Part shown: piece by piece, positions 8,403-16,155 of the stretch
Position numbering within the stretch: position 1 is the first letter of the stretch
How the letters are laid out: every line of letters starts with the position of its first letter
Source of the DNA: Parerythrobacter_A sp963838735
GTDB taxonomy: Bacteria > Pseudomonadota > Alphaproteobacteria > Sphingomonadales > Sphingomonadaceae
Direction of reading: 5' to 3'
DNA: 64,000 bases
NCBI GenBank assembly: GCA_963838735.1
Contig: CAWISG010000012.1
Coordinates: 62,001-126,000, forward strand
Position numbers and translations under genes: made by a program
Notes under the pieces: model-generated
What the model saw: the letters and a program-made list of their open reading frames with translations, nothing else
Told to the model about the DNA's origin: nothing
Database searches by the model: none

Positions 8403-9044
8403 ATGCTTTACCGTACCACGACCACAACCGTGGTGACGGGCGCGCTGTTGGCAGGGTGCAGCGCGGCACCGCCTGTCGAACTGTCCGAAGATGCGGTCGA
8501 GGCAGCACGCACCTGCTTTGTCGCCACGGGCCTGACCCTGCGCGAAGACAAGGCGGAGGACGACGCCGTGACCTACGACGAATTCGTCGCCTCCATCCGT
8601 TACCCGATGATAGCTGCCGCGCAGCGCGACGATTTCGCCATGTCGACCGTTATCGATATCCTCGACGGCACCGAAAACCTGGCCGAAACGCTCGTGCCGC
8701 AGGACTATGCCGGGGCCATCGCCACCTGCGACGAACGCTTCCCCGGCGAACCGGTTGCGCTGCCCGAAAGCGATAGCGATGCGATCCTGGCTTGCACGGC
8801 GATGGCCGGTTTCGTTGCGGGTGCAATCGAGGGCGAAAGCGACGATTTCGGCGGCGACGGAGCGAAGATCTCCGCTTTGCAGGAACGGCTCGGCACCGCG
8901 CTGGAAGGCGATGCCGAACTGTTGATGGCGCTGGCCGGTGGCGAAGGCGAGGCGTTGATGATGTCTCAGCTTCGCACCGCCTTCGCACAGGGCGATCCCG
9001 ACGGCTATATCGACCGGTGCGACGCCCGTTTTCCCGTGCAATGA
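8403..9044 (+). CDS. Predicted lipoprotein with internal duplication, function unknown
   Basis: 213 residues. The start at 8403 is preferred over 8397 because AGGGG at 8392-8396 then has a normal 6-base spacing. The N-terminus has a signal peptide ending in the lipobox LLAGC, so the mature protein should begin at Cys19 and be membrane-anchored. The mature part looks like two related halves: each opens with a Cys-containing helix (ARTCFVATG and LACTAMAGF) and closes with a Cys-Asp-x-Arg-Phe-Pro word (ATCDERFPG and DRCDARFPVQ), suggesting an internal repeat with one disulfide per half. Acidic overall. No named domain recognised. Confidence 0.7.
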   Translation: MLYRTTTTTVVTGALLAGCSAAPPVELSEDAVEAARTCFVATGLTLREDKAEDDAVTYDEFVASIRYPMIAAAQRDDFAMSTVIDILDGTENLAETLVPQDYAGAIATCDERFPGEPVALPESDSDAILACTAMAGFVAGAIEGESDDFGGDGAKISALQERLGTALEGDAELLMALAGGEGEALMMSQLRTAFAQGDPDGYIDRCDARFPVQ

Positions 9045-9091
9045 TGCGCAAGCGTCGGGGCACGGTTTCGTATGCAACCCGTTGAAACGGC

Positions 9092-10651
9092 ATGACCCGA
9101 CCCGTTCTCATCCCCGTCCTCGGCGATCAACTGACCCGCACCCTGCCCTCGTTGCGCGGTCGGACCAAGGATAGCAGCGTCATCCTGATGATGGAGGTCT
9201 GGGACGAGGCCACCTACGTCAAGCATCACAAACAGAAGATCGCGCTGATCTTCTCCGCCATGCGTCACTTCGCCGCCGAGCTGCGCGATGCGGGGTGGAC
9301 GGTCGACTACGTCCAGCTGGACGAAGCGGACAATTCGGGCAGCTTCACGGGCGAAGTTGCCCGCGCCATTGAGCGCCACGATCCGCAGGAAATTCGCGTC
9401 ACCGAGGCGGGCGAATGGCGCGTGCAGGAAGACATCGAGGAATGGCCCGACAAGTTCGACTGCCCGGTCGCGATCCTGCCCGACGACCGCTACGTTTGCT
9501 CCCGCGCCGAGTTCGATGACTGGGCGGCGAACCGCAAGACGCACCGGATGGAATTCTTCTACCGCGAGATGCGGAAGAAGACCGGTCTGCTGATGGCCGA
9601 AGGCGACCCGGAAGGCGGCCAGTGGAACTACGATGCCGAGAACCGCAAGCCGCCGAAGGAGGGCCTGTCCGCCCCCGAGCGCCCGCTGTTCGCTCCCGAT
9701 GCCATCACCGCTGAGTGCATCGCGCTGGTCGAGGACCGCTTCCCCGACCATTTCGGCACGCTCGACAGCTTCGCCTGGCCCGTCACCGCCGCGCAGGCGG
9801 AGGAAGCGGCGGGCGCTTTCTTCGCCGAGCGGCTGGGCCAGTTCGGTGACTATCAGGACGCGATGGTGTTCGGCAACGACCAGCTGTTTCATTCGCTCGT
9901 GTCCACCAGTCTCAACCTCGGCCTGCTCGATCCGCTGGCGCTGTGCCGTCAGGCAGAAACCGAGTATTACGAAGGCCGCGCGCCGCTGAACGCAGTGGAG
10001 GGCTTCATCCGCCAGATCATCGGCTGGCGCGAGTATATCCGCGGCTTCTACTGGCGTTTCATGCCGGAACTACAGAGCGACAACGCGCTGGACGCGCACC
10101 GCCCGCTGCCCGAATTCTACTGGACCGGCGAGACCGACATGCGCTGCCTCGCCGACTGCGTCCGCTCCACCCGCGACAACGCCCATGCCCACCATATCCA
10201 GCGGCTGATGGTGCTGGGCAATTTCGCGCTTATCGCCGGGCTGGAACCCAAGGCAGTGCAGGATTGGTACCTGGTAGTCTATGCCGACGCCTATGAATGG
10301 GTCGAGCTGCCGAACGTGGCGGGCATGATCCTCTATGCCGACGGCGGCAAGCTGGCGAGCAAACCCTATGCGGCCAGCGGCAATTACATCAACAAGATGT
10401 CGGATTACTGCCGCGATTGCCGCTACACCGTATCGAAGAAAACCGGCCCCGACGCCTGCCCTTTCAACGCACTATACTGGCACTTCATGGACCGGCACCG
10501 CGACCGGCTGGAAACCAACAACCGCATCGGCCGCATTTATGCCAATTGGGACCGCATGGGCGAGGACCGGCAGGCGGAGTATCTGGAAAGCGCGGAGACG
10601 TTTTTGGAAACGCTGGAACCGGCGAAAGATGGGTGGGCGCGGGAGGCGTGA
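9092..10651 (+). CDS. Iron-sulfur cryptochrome/photolyase (FeS-BCP, PhrB-like)
   Basis: Deoxyribodipyrimidine-photolyase-related protein, 519 residues, like the bacterial (6-4) photolyase PhrB, which carries FAD, a ribolumazine antenna and a [4Fe-4S] cluster. Seen: N-terminal Rossmann-type domain MTRPVLIPVLGDQLTRTLPS, the helical FAD-binding domain with EGFIRQIIGWREYIRGFYW and NAHAHHIQRLMVLGNFALIAG (about 364-384), and the C-terminal cluster region with Cys352, Cys440, Cys443 and Cys456 (YCRDC ... DACPFN). Their mutual spacing equals that of the Agrobacterium PhrB cluster ligands as I recall them. Repair of (6-4) photoproducts is likely but inferred. It is followed by the AT-richer accessory stretch. 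Confidence 0.93.
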   Translation: MTRPVLIPVLGDQLTRTLPSLRGRTKDSSVILMMEVWDEATYVKHHKQKIALIFSAMRHFAAELRDAGWTVDYVQLDEADNSGSFTGEVARAIERHDPQEIRVTEAGEWRVQEDIEEWPDKFDCPVAILPDDRYVCSRAEFDDWAANRKTHRMEFFYREMRKKTGLLMAEGDPEGGQWNYDAENRKPPKEGLSAPERPLFAPDAITAECIALVEDRFPDHFGTLDSFAWPVTAAQAEEAAGAFFAERLGQFGDYQDAMVFGNDQLFHSLVSTSLNLGLLDPLALCRQAETEYYEGRAPLNAVEGFIRQIIGWREYIRGFYWRFMPELQSDNALDAHRPLPEFYWTGETDMRCLADCVRSTRDNAHAHHIQRLMVLGNFALIAGLEPKAVQDWYLVVYADAYEWVELPNVAGMILYADGGKLASKPYAASGNYINKMSDYCRDCRYTVSKKTGPDACPFNALYWHFMDRHRDRLETNNRIGRIYANWDRMGEDRQAEYLESAETFLETLEPAKDGWAREA

Positions 10652-11076
10652 GGCACGGTTGGCGACGGAAGTTTAGGGAAGTTTAGGCCTGAAGCGGGTT
10701 TCCTTGTGTTCGTTCACGCCTATACGCAAGTTGATAAAATGCATTCACGGCGCTCGCTTTGATTTTCGCCTTTAGAGAACGCCCGAAACGAGTAAGCCCT
10801 CTTCGCAAAGTGGGGTTTATGCATTGCGGAATATGCGGTTGTGAAAGAGCGATATGCAGTATGGCAGGCTTGGGACGTGTAGGAAAAGGGTTTGTCGGGA
10901 TTTGGGTGGTTTTGCGACAGTCGGCTCTTTGTAGAATGCTTGCTATAGCGGAGGTTCAAGCAACCTTAGGGTTGTTTTAATTCTGACATTCGCACGATCT
11001 TCGTCATTCACAGGGTTGCCTATATTATCGCCGCATCTATGACCGAAGATCATGAATAGATTGCTGGGAGAGCACT
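10652..11076. other. Non-coding start of the AT-richer accessory stretch
   Basis: 425 bases without a convincing gene. Base composition drops clearly below that of the photolyase gene within a few dozen bases of its stop codon. A direct repeat, GGAAGTTTAG followed closely by GGAAGTTTAG, occurs at about 10667-10686. A short hairpin with a T-rich tail (CAACC-TTAG-GGTTG then TTTT) lies at about 10961-10978 and might be a weak terminator. Short reading frames exist on both strands here but lack ribosome binding sites, recognisable domains or codon bias. The last 40 bases carry GGGAGAG upstream of the next start codon. Confidence 0.4.
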
Positions 11077-11724
11077 ATGGCATTGAAGAGAAAGCGCGCA
11101 AAGAAGCTGTGGGACAGCGCTATTTCTCACATGCAAAAAAATGAAGGGAATGCGCTGAATTGGGCACGTGAGACTGACCCAAAAAGATTCAAGAACATGG
11201 AGGCAACCGAATTTTTAGAAAGCTACTGTTTTGTCGTTTACGCCAGTGGATTTCGATATCGCATTATAAAAAAGAAATTCCCTGCCATCTCAGAGGCCTT
11301 CCATTACTTCGATCTTGATAAGATGTCGCAGATGCGCTCGATAGATACCGTGTTGGCGGCGTTTGGGAATAAGCGCAAAGCAAATAGCGTTTTGAAAGGA
11401 GCCCAATTGATCGCTGTAGAAAGCTATCCTGACTTCAAAAGGCGTATCGAGCGCATCGGCGTTGATGCCCTTGTGGCGCTACCAGGGATCGGCCCAATAA
11501 CGAAGGATCATCTAGCGAAAAACATAGGCTTGGCGGACGTCGCCAAAGAAGATGTTTGGCTTATCAGAGCGGCTAAAACTTGTAAGGCGGACAGTGTTTC
11601 AGAATTAATTGATTTTCTTCATGATTGGACTGGTGAAACAAGGCATGTAATTGACGTAGTCCTTTGGACCTTCGGTCGCGATAGGAAGCTTGAAAAATTC
11701 TCGAGCAAGGTCAAACTCGGTTGA
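11077..11724 (+). CDS. HhH-GPD-like DNA glycosylase-related protein
   Basis: 215 residues with a helix-hairpin-helix LPGIGPITKDHLAKNIGL (135-152) followed by the usual downstream aspartate in KEDVWLIRAA (Asp159), the arrangement seen in endonuclease III/MutY-type base-excision glycosylases. The position that is a catalytic Lys in Nth (LPGVGRKTA) is Ile here, so a beta-lyase activity is unlikely; a monofunctional glycosylase or a DNA-binding role fits better. There is no FeS-cluster Cys quartet at the C-terminus. The coding sequence is AT-richer than its neighbours and uses codons such as AAA, GAA and TTA freely, a sign of transfer. Its 3' end overlaps the convergent membrane-protein gene by 14 bases. 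Confidence 0.55.
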   Translation: MALKRKRAKKLWDSAISHMQKNEGNALNWARETDPKRFKNMEATEFLESYCFVVYASGFRYRIIKKKFPAISEAFHYFDLDKMSQMRSIDTVLAAFGNKRKANSVLKGAQLIAVESYPDFKRRIERIGVDALVALPGIGPITKDHLAKNIGLADVAKEDVWLIRAAKTCKADSVSELIDFLHDWTGETRHVIDVVLWTFGRDRKLEKFSSKVKLG

Positions 11725-12280
11725 GGGCGGGCTCTATATCAATATCCTCACGCCTAATAAAATACGTCAATACGGCGATGCCGGTTGCTAGAAGACCTGA
11801 TATCAGAAAGCTCAGACTGTCAAAAATTTGATCGTTCCGCCACCAAAGAAAAGCCGACGCTGCTACCCACACAAAGACCGCAGAACGTAACGCCGAACGT
11901 TGCGCTAACAGCTTGTAGAAATAGTTCGCGGTCAGACCTTTTGATCGGGCTACGCTCATACGTTGCGATATCGCTGAGTTAAGTTTTTTTCCTTCTCTGG
12001 ATCGTCCGTCGAAAAAACCATCTTGGCGCCTAGACAAACCCTTCTCGCCTCCGTTTGTTAAGAGAACAGCGATCTCCTCAAATTCTTTATCTATATTATT
12101 CCTCAAAGCGCCCAAGTCACCTTCAAACTGCGAAAGTTTCAGCGCAGTCTTAATCTCGATGAAGATCCACATGATAGCGATGATAGCGGGCGATATAAAC
12201 GTAAAAAACATCGCAATCGCTTGGAAAACAAAAACGAGGCCGAGCAACTCGCTTCCAGCCGATTTTTTCTTCCGGCCCAT
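11711..12280 (-). CDS. Hypothetical membrane protein in AT-rich block
   Basis: 189 residues, not recognised. A Lys-rich N-terminus (MGRKKKSAGS) precedes one or two hydrophobic segments (about 12-45), then a soluble helical region containing FEGDLGALRNNIDKEFEEIA, a basic stretch (about 90-125) and two further membrane segments (about 131-150 and 154-176) before an acidic tail. It is the downstream partner of the DUF4236 gene (3-base gap), so the two are probably one operon. Composition is low in GC compared with flanking core genes. No catalytic motif is visible. Confidence 0.6.
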   Translation of the reverse strand: MGRKKKSAGSELLGLVFVFQAIAMFFTFISPAIIAIMWIFIEIKTALKLSQFEGDLGALRNNIDKEFEEIAVLLTNGGEKGLSRRQDGFFDGRSREGKKLNSAISQRMSVARSKGLTANYFYKLLAQRSALRSAVFVWVAASAFLWWRNDQIFDSLSFLISGLLATGIAVLTYFIRREDIDIEPALNRV

Positions 12281-12283
12281 ATT

Positions 12284-12574
12284 CTAAGCAAAGATCAAGA
12301 ATAAGAGAACTGCACTGACGATAAGCAGCAAAGAAGTCGTCAAAGCTACATAGCGAAAGAACCGACTTCGCCGTTTGGGCTTTCGTGCTCCGTGCCGGTT
12401 TGACTGGATGTAGCTCAACCCACTGCCAGGCCATCCCAACGTGAAGCGTCTACGCCTCAATCCTACATTTAAGTTAGCGCCCCTCACACCGAGTGTGGCG
12501 CTTAAACCGCTTTTGCTCAAGTTTCCCCTCACTCCAGGAAAAAGTCGCTTAGAACGATAAAATCGAAAACCCAC
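12284..12574 (-). CDS. DUF4236 domain protein
   Basis: 96 residues. The N-terminal half matches the DUF4236 pattern of short beta-hairpin repeats: MGFRFYRSKRLFPGVRGNLS followed by KSGLSATLG, the glycine-rich VRGANLNVGL and TLGWPGSGLSY. A basic linker (about 62-74) and one C-terminal transmembrane helix (SLLLIVSAVLLFLIFA) follow. DUF4236 modules occur at the N-termini of many otherwise unrelated bacterial membrane or effector-like proteins; their function is unknown. First gene of a two-gene operon with the membrane protein downstream; AT-rich like it. Confidence 0.8.
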   Translation of the reverse strand: MGFRFYRSKRLFPGVRGNLSKSGLSATLGVRGANLNVGLRRRRFTLGWPGSGLSYIQSNRHGARKPKRRSRFFRYVALTTSLLLIVSAVLLFLIFA

Positions 12575-12746
12575 TAATCACGCCTCGCTAATTCACTTGA
12601 CCAATCAGCACGATTTCTCTTAGCGACCCAAATGCGATCTAGCCAGCACCCGTTCGCGCTCTTCATTCATCTCGCAGGTTCCGGGGCCATTGTCCGCTTT
12701 GCGGATCGGACGGCAAAGTATTGAACGTCTGACATTAGGGTCGTTA

Positions 12747-13079
12747 GCGGACCCTATATCTACCCCCGGCCCCCGCACCCACCGCGGCGCAACGAAGTGC
12801 CCCTTGAACTCCGCCTCGCGCAGCAGCCAGATGCCCGCGGCCGTTGCCACCACCAGCGCGATGACGCTCGCTTCCAGTCCGAACGCGCCGCCCGACAATA
12901 GCGCGCTGCCTTCCAGTCGTGCGTCCACCAGCCCGTCGACCTGGAAGCCCGAGACCGGCACGTCCCAGACATAGCCCTGCACCACGTTCCACCCGGCGTG
13001 GATGCCGACCGCCAGCCACAGGCTGCGGGTGTACATGCAGGCCGCACCCGGCAGGATGCCCGCCCCGGTTGCGACCGCG
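12747..13079 (-). pseudogene. 3' fragment of a CPBP protease gene (partial duplicate of 15232-16122)
   Basis: About 330 bases align without large gaps to the last third of the intact CPBP gene at 15224-15550. By hand alignment roughly 30 of 280 positions differ, yet over 86 encoded residues only two differ (MYTRSLWLAVG versus MYMRSLWLAVG, and HFVAPRW versus HFIAPRW). Only the third family motif (HxxxN in HAGWN) is present; the EExxxR and FxxxH motifs are missing, the stop codon is lost by a small indel, and the open frame runs on to 12620 with unrelated tail sequence. Therefore a non-functional remnant. It lies on the far side of the acyltransferase gene from the intact copy, in the same orientation. 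Confidence 0.85.
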
Positions 13080-13237
13080 TTTTGGCGGACCGAAAAACGG
13101 TGCCGTGCCATCGTGTCGTGCTTCGTAGCAGCACCGCTTCCGAGCGCCTCGATATGGTGCGATGCGTTGCGCGTGGGCCATGGCGCGGAAGGGCGTGTAG
13201 CAGCAGGCGCTCCCGGCGGCGTTAGCCCGGTGCCGGA

Positions 13238-15106
13238 TCAGGACTCGAAAATCTCCGCATACATCGGCGTCAGCAATCGCGTACCTGTCGAGGTCAGGTG
13301 GTGCTTGTCGGAATAAAGCGGGCGACCGCCGCTCGCAAACGCACATATGCCGCGAGCGCACAGGATCTCGAGCGGATCGAGGATGGTAACGCCATCGGTT
13401 TCTTCGGCAAACTCGAAAAAGGCGTTCATCAGCTCGCCGTGCTCGCTCCGATAATCGGCGAGCGTATAGTCGGATGCTTCGCGCCAGTCTTCCGGTCGGT
13501 CGAGATAGCTGGCCGGATCCAGTTCCGACCCGTGCGGTATCTGCAGCTGGAGATAAACGCGCAAACCAGTTGTCTCCATTCGCGCGAAGCCCTCGGCGAA
13601 CTGATCGGCATCGTATTTTCCGCGCGGCCAGAACGAGATAATCACGATTTTTTCGACACCATTCTCCTGTGCCTGCGCAATCAGATCGTCCCATTGCGAG
13701 GGCGGACAGTTGAAATCGACGCCGTAGTCGATCACGCGGCAATTTTGCTTCGACAGATAGACGGGGACGCCACGTTCCTGGCCCATCGAAGCGATCAGGC
13801 CTTTCGCCTGGTCGGCATGCGAGTCGCCAACGATCAGGACACCGCCTGGCCCTTCCACCTCATTGATCCGGCACATATCCTGATCGTAGGCCCTGAGCCG
13901 CGCGATATACCCGCACCGGTAGGAAGCCTGGTCCATCTGTGCAGCAAAAAGCGCGCTCTGTTCCCGGGAGTAGCGGTCGATGAAACCGTTATTGACGACG
14001 ATCACCGCGCCAACCAGCAGACAAAAGGCACAGAACGAGGCGATCAGGCCCGCCGCGTGTTTGCCCGTTTGCAGGAAGCGGAGGCGCGCACCGCGGCGTT
14101 CGAGCATTTCGTAAGAAAGGCAGCCCAGTCCATAGCCGATCAATGTGAGGAGAGCGGCAGGCATCGGTTCTGCGACGTTCCCGGTTTGCAGGAAAAAGAA
14201 GGACAGCAGCGGCCAGTGCCACAGGTACCAGCTGTACGATATACGCCCCCAATGCTGCATCAGGCGATTGGTGAACGCCGCGCGGACCAGGGGGCTTGCC
14301 TGCAATTGGAAAACGCACACCAGCACTGTGCCAGCCACCGCGAGGATGGCCTGGAGCCCCGGAAAGATGTGCGCCTCGTCGAACAGGATGATCGCCAGCA
14401 GGATCGCGATGCTTCCGGCAACTACGCCTGCGCTTCCGACCCGCTCCGGAATCGCAGCATGGTTCATCCGCTGGAAAACAAGCGCGGCGAAGATGCCGGC
14501 GAGGAACTCCCACGCCCGGAACGGGAGCCAGTAGAAGCTCGTCTTCGGACTGATATGCCCGATGACGTAGCCAAGCACGAGCGAACCGACCAAAGCCAGC
14601 AGGGCGAGCACCATGGCCGTACGCGGTCGCCAGCGGAACAACAGCACGAGGAAGGGGAAGAAAAGGTAAAACTGCTCCTCGATCGCAAGGCTCCATGTGT
14701 GGAGCAGCGGCTTGGTGAGGGCAGCGTCGAAATAGTCGCCGGCCGCCCAAAAGGCGATGTTCTGCGCATAGACCGCCTGCGCCGCAGTCGAGATTCCGAA
14801 ATCGAGTAGCGATGGCGGGCGCAGCAGAATGAGCGAAACGAGAGTGACCACTGCGATCAATGCGAAATAGGCGGGGACGAGGCGCCTGATACGCCTGGCG
14901 AAGAACTCCCTGAACCGAATTTTTCCAGTACTTAGCGGCTCGAAGTAGCGGAGCGCAATTACGAACCCGGAAATTACGAAGAATACATCGACCCCAATAT
15001 ATCCGCCTGTCGCGAAAGCGGGGAAGGAATGATAGAGGACGACTGCAACAATAGCTACCGCGCGTAGGCCATCGATTACTTCAAGCCGCTTGCTCTCAGT
15101 CGTCAT
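13238..15106 (-). CDS. OafA-type acyltransferase with C-terminal SGNH domain
   Basis: Integral membrane O-acyltransferase predicted to acetylate cell-surface glycans. 622 residues from the ATG at 15106 (MTTESKRLEVIDGLRAVAIV). Acyltransferase-3 domain with about ten membrane helices: catalytic-type His in VVLYHSFPAF (about 26), YIGVDVFFVISGFVI, and LLHTWSLAIEEQFYLFFP. The periplasmic SGNH-hydrolase-like domain has GDSHADQ (about 427-433) and D600-x-x-H603 in YSDKHHL. This two-domain layout is that of O-antigen and peptidoglycan acetylases such as OafB-type proteins. No other polysaccharide genes are nearby; it sits alone between the two CPBP copies, so it was probably acquired or moved with them. 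Confidence 0.9.
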   Translation of the reverse strand: MTTESKRLEVIDGLRAVAIVAVVLYHSFPAFATGGYIGVDVFFVISGFVIALRYFEPLSTGKIRFREFFARRIRRLVPAYFALIAVVTLVSLILLRPPSLLDFGISTAAQAVYAQNIAFWAAGDYFDAALTKPLLHTWSLAIEEQFYLFFPFLVLLFRWRPRTAMVLALLALVGSLVLGYVIGHISPKTSFYWLPFRAWEFLAGIFAALVFQRMNHAAIPERVGSAGVVAGSIAILLAIILFDEAHIFPGLQAILAVAGTVLVCVFQLQASPLVRAAFTNRLMQHWGRISYSWYLWHWPLLSFFFLQTGNVAEPMPAALLTLIGYGLGCLSYEMLERRGARLRFLQTGKHAAGLIASFCAFCLLVGAVIVVNNGFIDRYSREQSALFAAQMDQASYRCGYIARLRAYDQDMCRINEVEGPGGVLIVGDSHADQAKGLIASMGQERGVPVYLSKQNCRVIDYGVDFNCPPSQWDDLIAQAQENGVEKIVIISFWPRGKYDADQFAEGFARMETTGLRVYLQLQIPHGSELDPASYLDRPEDWREASDYTLADYRSEHGELMNAFFEFAEETDGVTILDPLEILCARGICAFASGGRPLYSDKHHLTSTGTRLLTPMYAEIFES

Positions 15107-15223
15107 CCTCAAACAGCGTCCTATTCGAAAAGCCGAGGTTTGGGTATTTCCCAAACGAAGCGGGGTCAATCACAGTGGTACTTGGTCTCCATGCTCTTTC
15201 TTGGACTAGATACAGCGGCGCTT

Positions 15224-15550
15224 GCGGATCCCTATCCACGCCCCCGCCTCCACCGTGGCGCAATAAAGTGTCCCTTGAACTCCGCCTCACGCAGCAGCCA
15301 GATGCCTGCTGCCGTGGCCACCACCAGCGCGATAACGCTGGCTTCAAGGCCGAATGCGCCGCCCGATAGCAGCGCGCTGCCTTCGAGCCGGGCGTCGACC
15401 AGCCCGTCGACCTGAAAGCCCGACACCGGAACGTCCCAGACATAGCCCTGTACCACGTTCCACCCGGCATGGATGCCGACCGCCAGCCACAGGCTGCGCA
15501 TGTACATATAGGCTGCGCCCAGCAGGATGCCCGCCTCGATCGCGATGGCG
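15224..15550. repeat. Second member of a direct repeat flanking the acyltransferase gene
   Basis: This segment, the 3' end of the intact CPBP gene plus about ten bases beyond its stop, is repeated at 12747-13079 in the same orientation with about 89 percent identity by hand alignment. The two copies flank 2.1 kb holding the acyltransferase gene. Differences fall mainly at third codon positions. The copies are long enough to recombine, which would delete the acyltransferase gene. Confidence 0.8.
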
Positions 15551-16122
15551 ATGCTGCTGAACAGCGTGGCGTTGTCGTTGGCGTGGTGCAGGAAGCCGAA
15601 GGCGAGCGAGGAGATTGCGAGCGCGATCCAGCTGCCCGCGAACTCCTCCACGAAGCGGAACAGGATGCCGCGCAGCAGCACTTCCTCCACGAACCCCGCG
15701 ACCAGTCCCGCTTGCAAGAAGATCATCGCTGCGCTTTCCGACCCGCCCCAGCCGTCGATCGTGTAGACGCCCAGCACCCAGGCGATGCCGACGCATAGGG
15801 TGATGAGCCACCCGCCCGCCAGCAGCCCCGCGCCTGTTTGCGGCAACGCAGGGGCCAGCGGTAAGTCGTCGCGCGGCATCTCGCCCAGGTGGCGGATCAG
15901 CACCTTCATCAGCACGAACAGCGCCGCTACCGAGGCAACTGCGGACAGCGCCATTGCGGGCACGGGCGCCAGCGTGCCTGCGGGAATCAGCGTGATGAGC
16001 CATGCCGTTGCCAGTACGGTGCCCACTGCCGCTGCCAGCGCAATGACGAGCGACACCAGCGGAAAGGCAACGATGCGCCGCCATGTCGGCAACTGGTCCA
16101 GCGAGAGTTCGGATTTTTCCAT
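15232..16122 (-). CDS. CPBP family intramembrane glutamic endopeptidase
   Basis: Membrane protease of the CAAX-processing/bacteriocin-processing (Rce1-like, ABI) family, 296 residues with about eight hydrophobic segments. All family motifs are present: EEVLLRG (146-152), FGFLHH (175-180) and HAGWN (218-222); the glutamates and histidines of these motifs form the active site in Rce1 homologues. Substrate unknown. The gene precedes (in transcription) nothing obvious: ada is upstream by 33 bases on the same strand and might be co-transcribed with it. Its 3' end is duplicated beyond the acyltransferase gene. Confidence 0.9.
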   Translation of the reverse strand: MEKSELSLDQLPTWRRIVAFPLVSLVIALAAAVGTVLATAWLITLIPAGTLAPVPAMALSAVASVAALFVLMKVLIRHLGEMPRDDLPLAPALPQTGAGLLAGGWLITLCVGIAWVLGVYTIDGWGGSESAAMIFLQAGLVAGFVEEVLLRGILFRFVEEFAGSWIALAISSLAFGFLHHANDNATLFSSIAIAIEAGILLGAAYMYMRSLWLAVGIHAGWNVVQGYVWDVPVSGFQVDGLVDARLEGSALLSGGAFGLEASVIALVVATAAGIWLLREAEFKGHFIAPRWRRGRG

Positions 16123-16155
16123 GGAAGGGGTGTCAGCCCGACCCGCACCAAACTG

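Noticed and set aside
10759..10980. Short plus-strand frame in the AT-rich gap after the photolyase
   Set aside because: TTG start, no ribosome binding site, no recognisable domain and an overlapping frame on the other strand that is equally long.
12284..12574. DUF4236 pair as a toxin-antitoxin module
   Set aside because: DUF4236 is a membrane-protein module, the partner has several membrane helices, and neither shows toxin or antitoxin folds; the arrangement alone is not enough.
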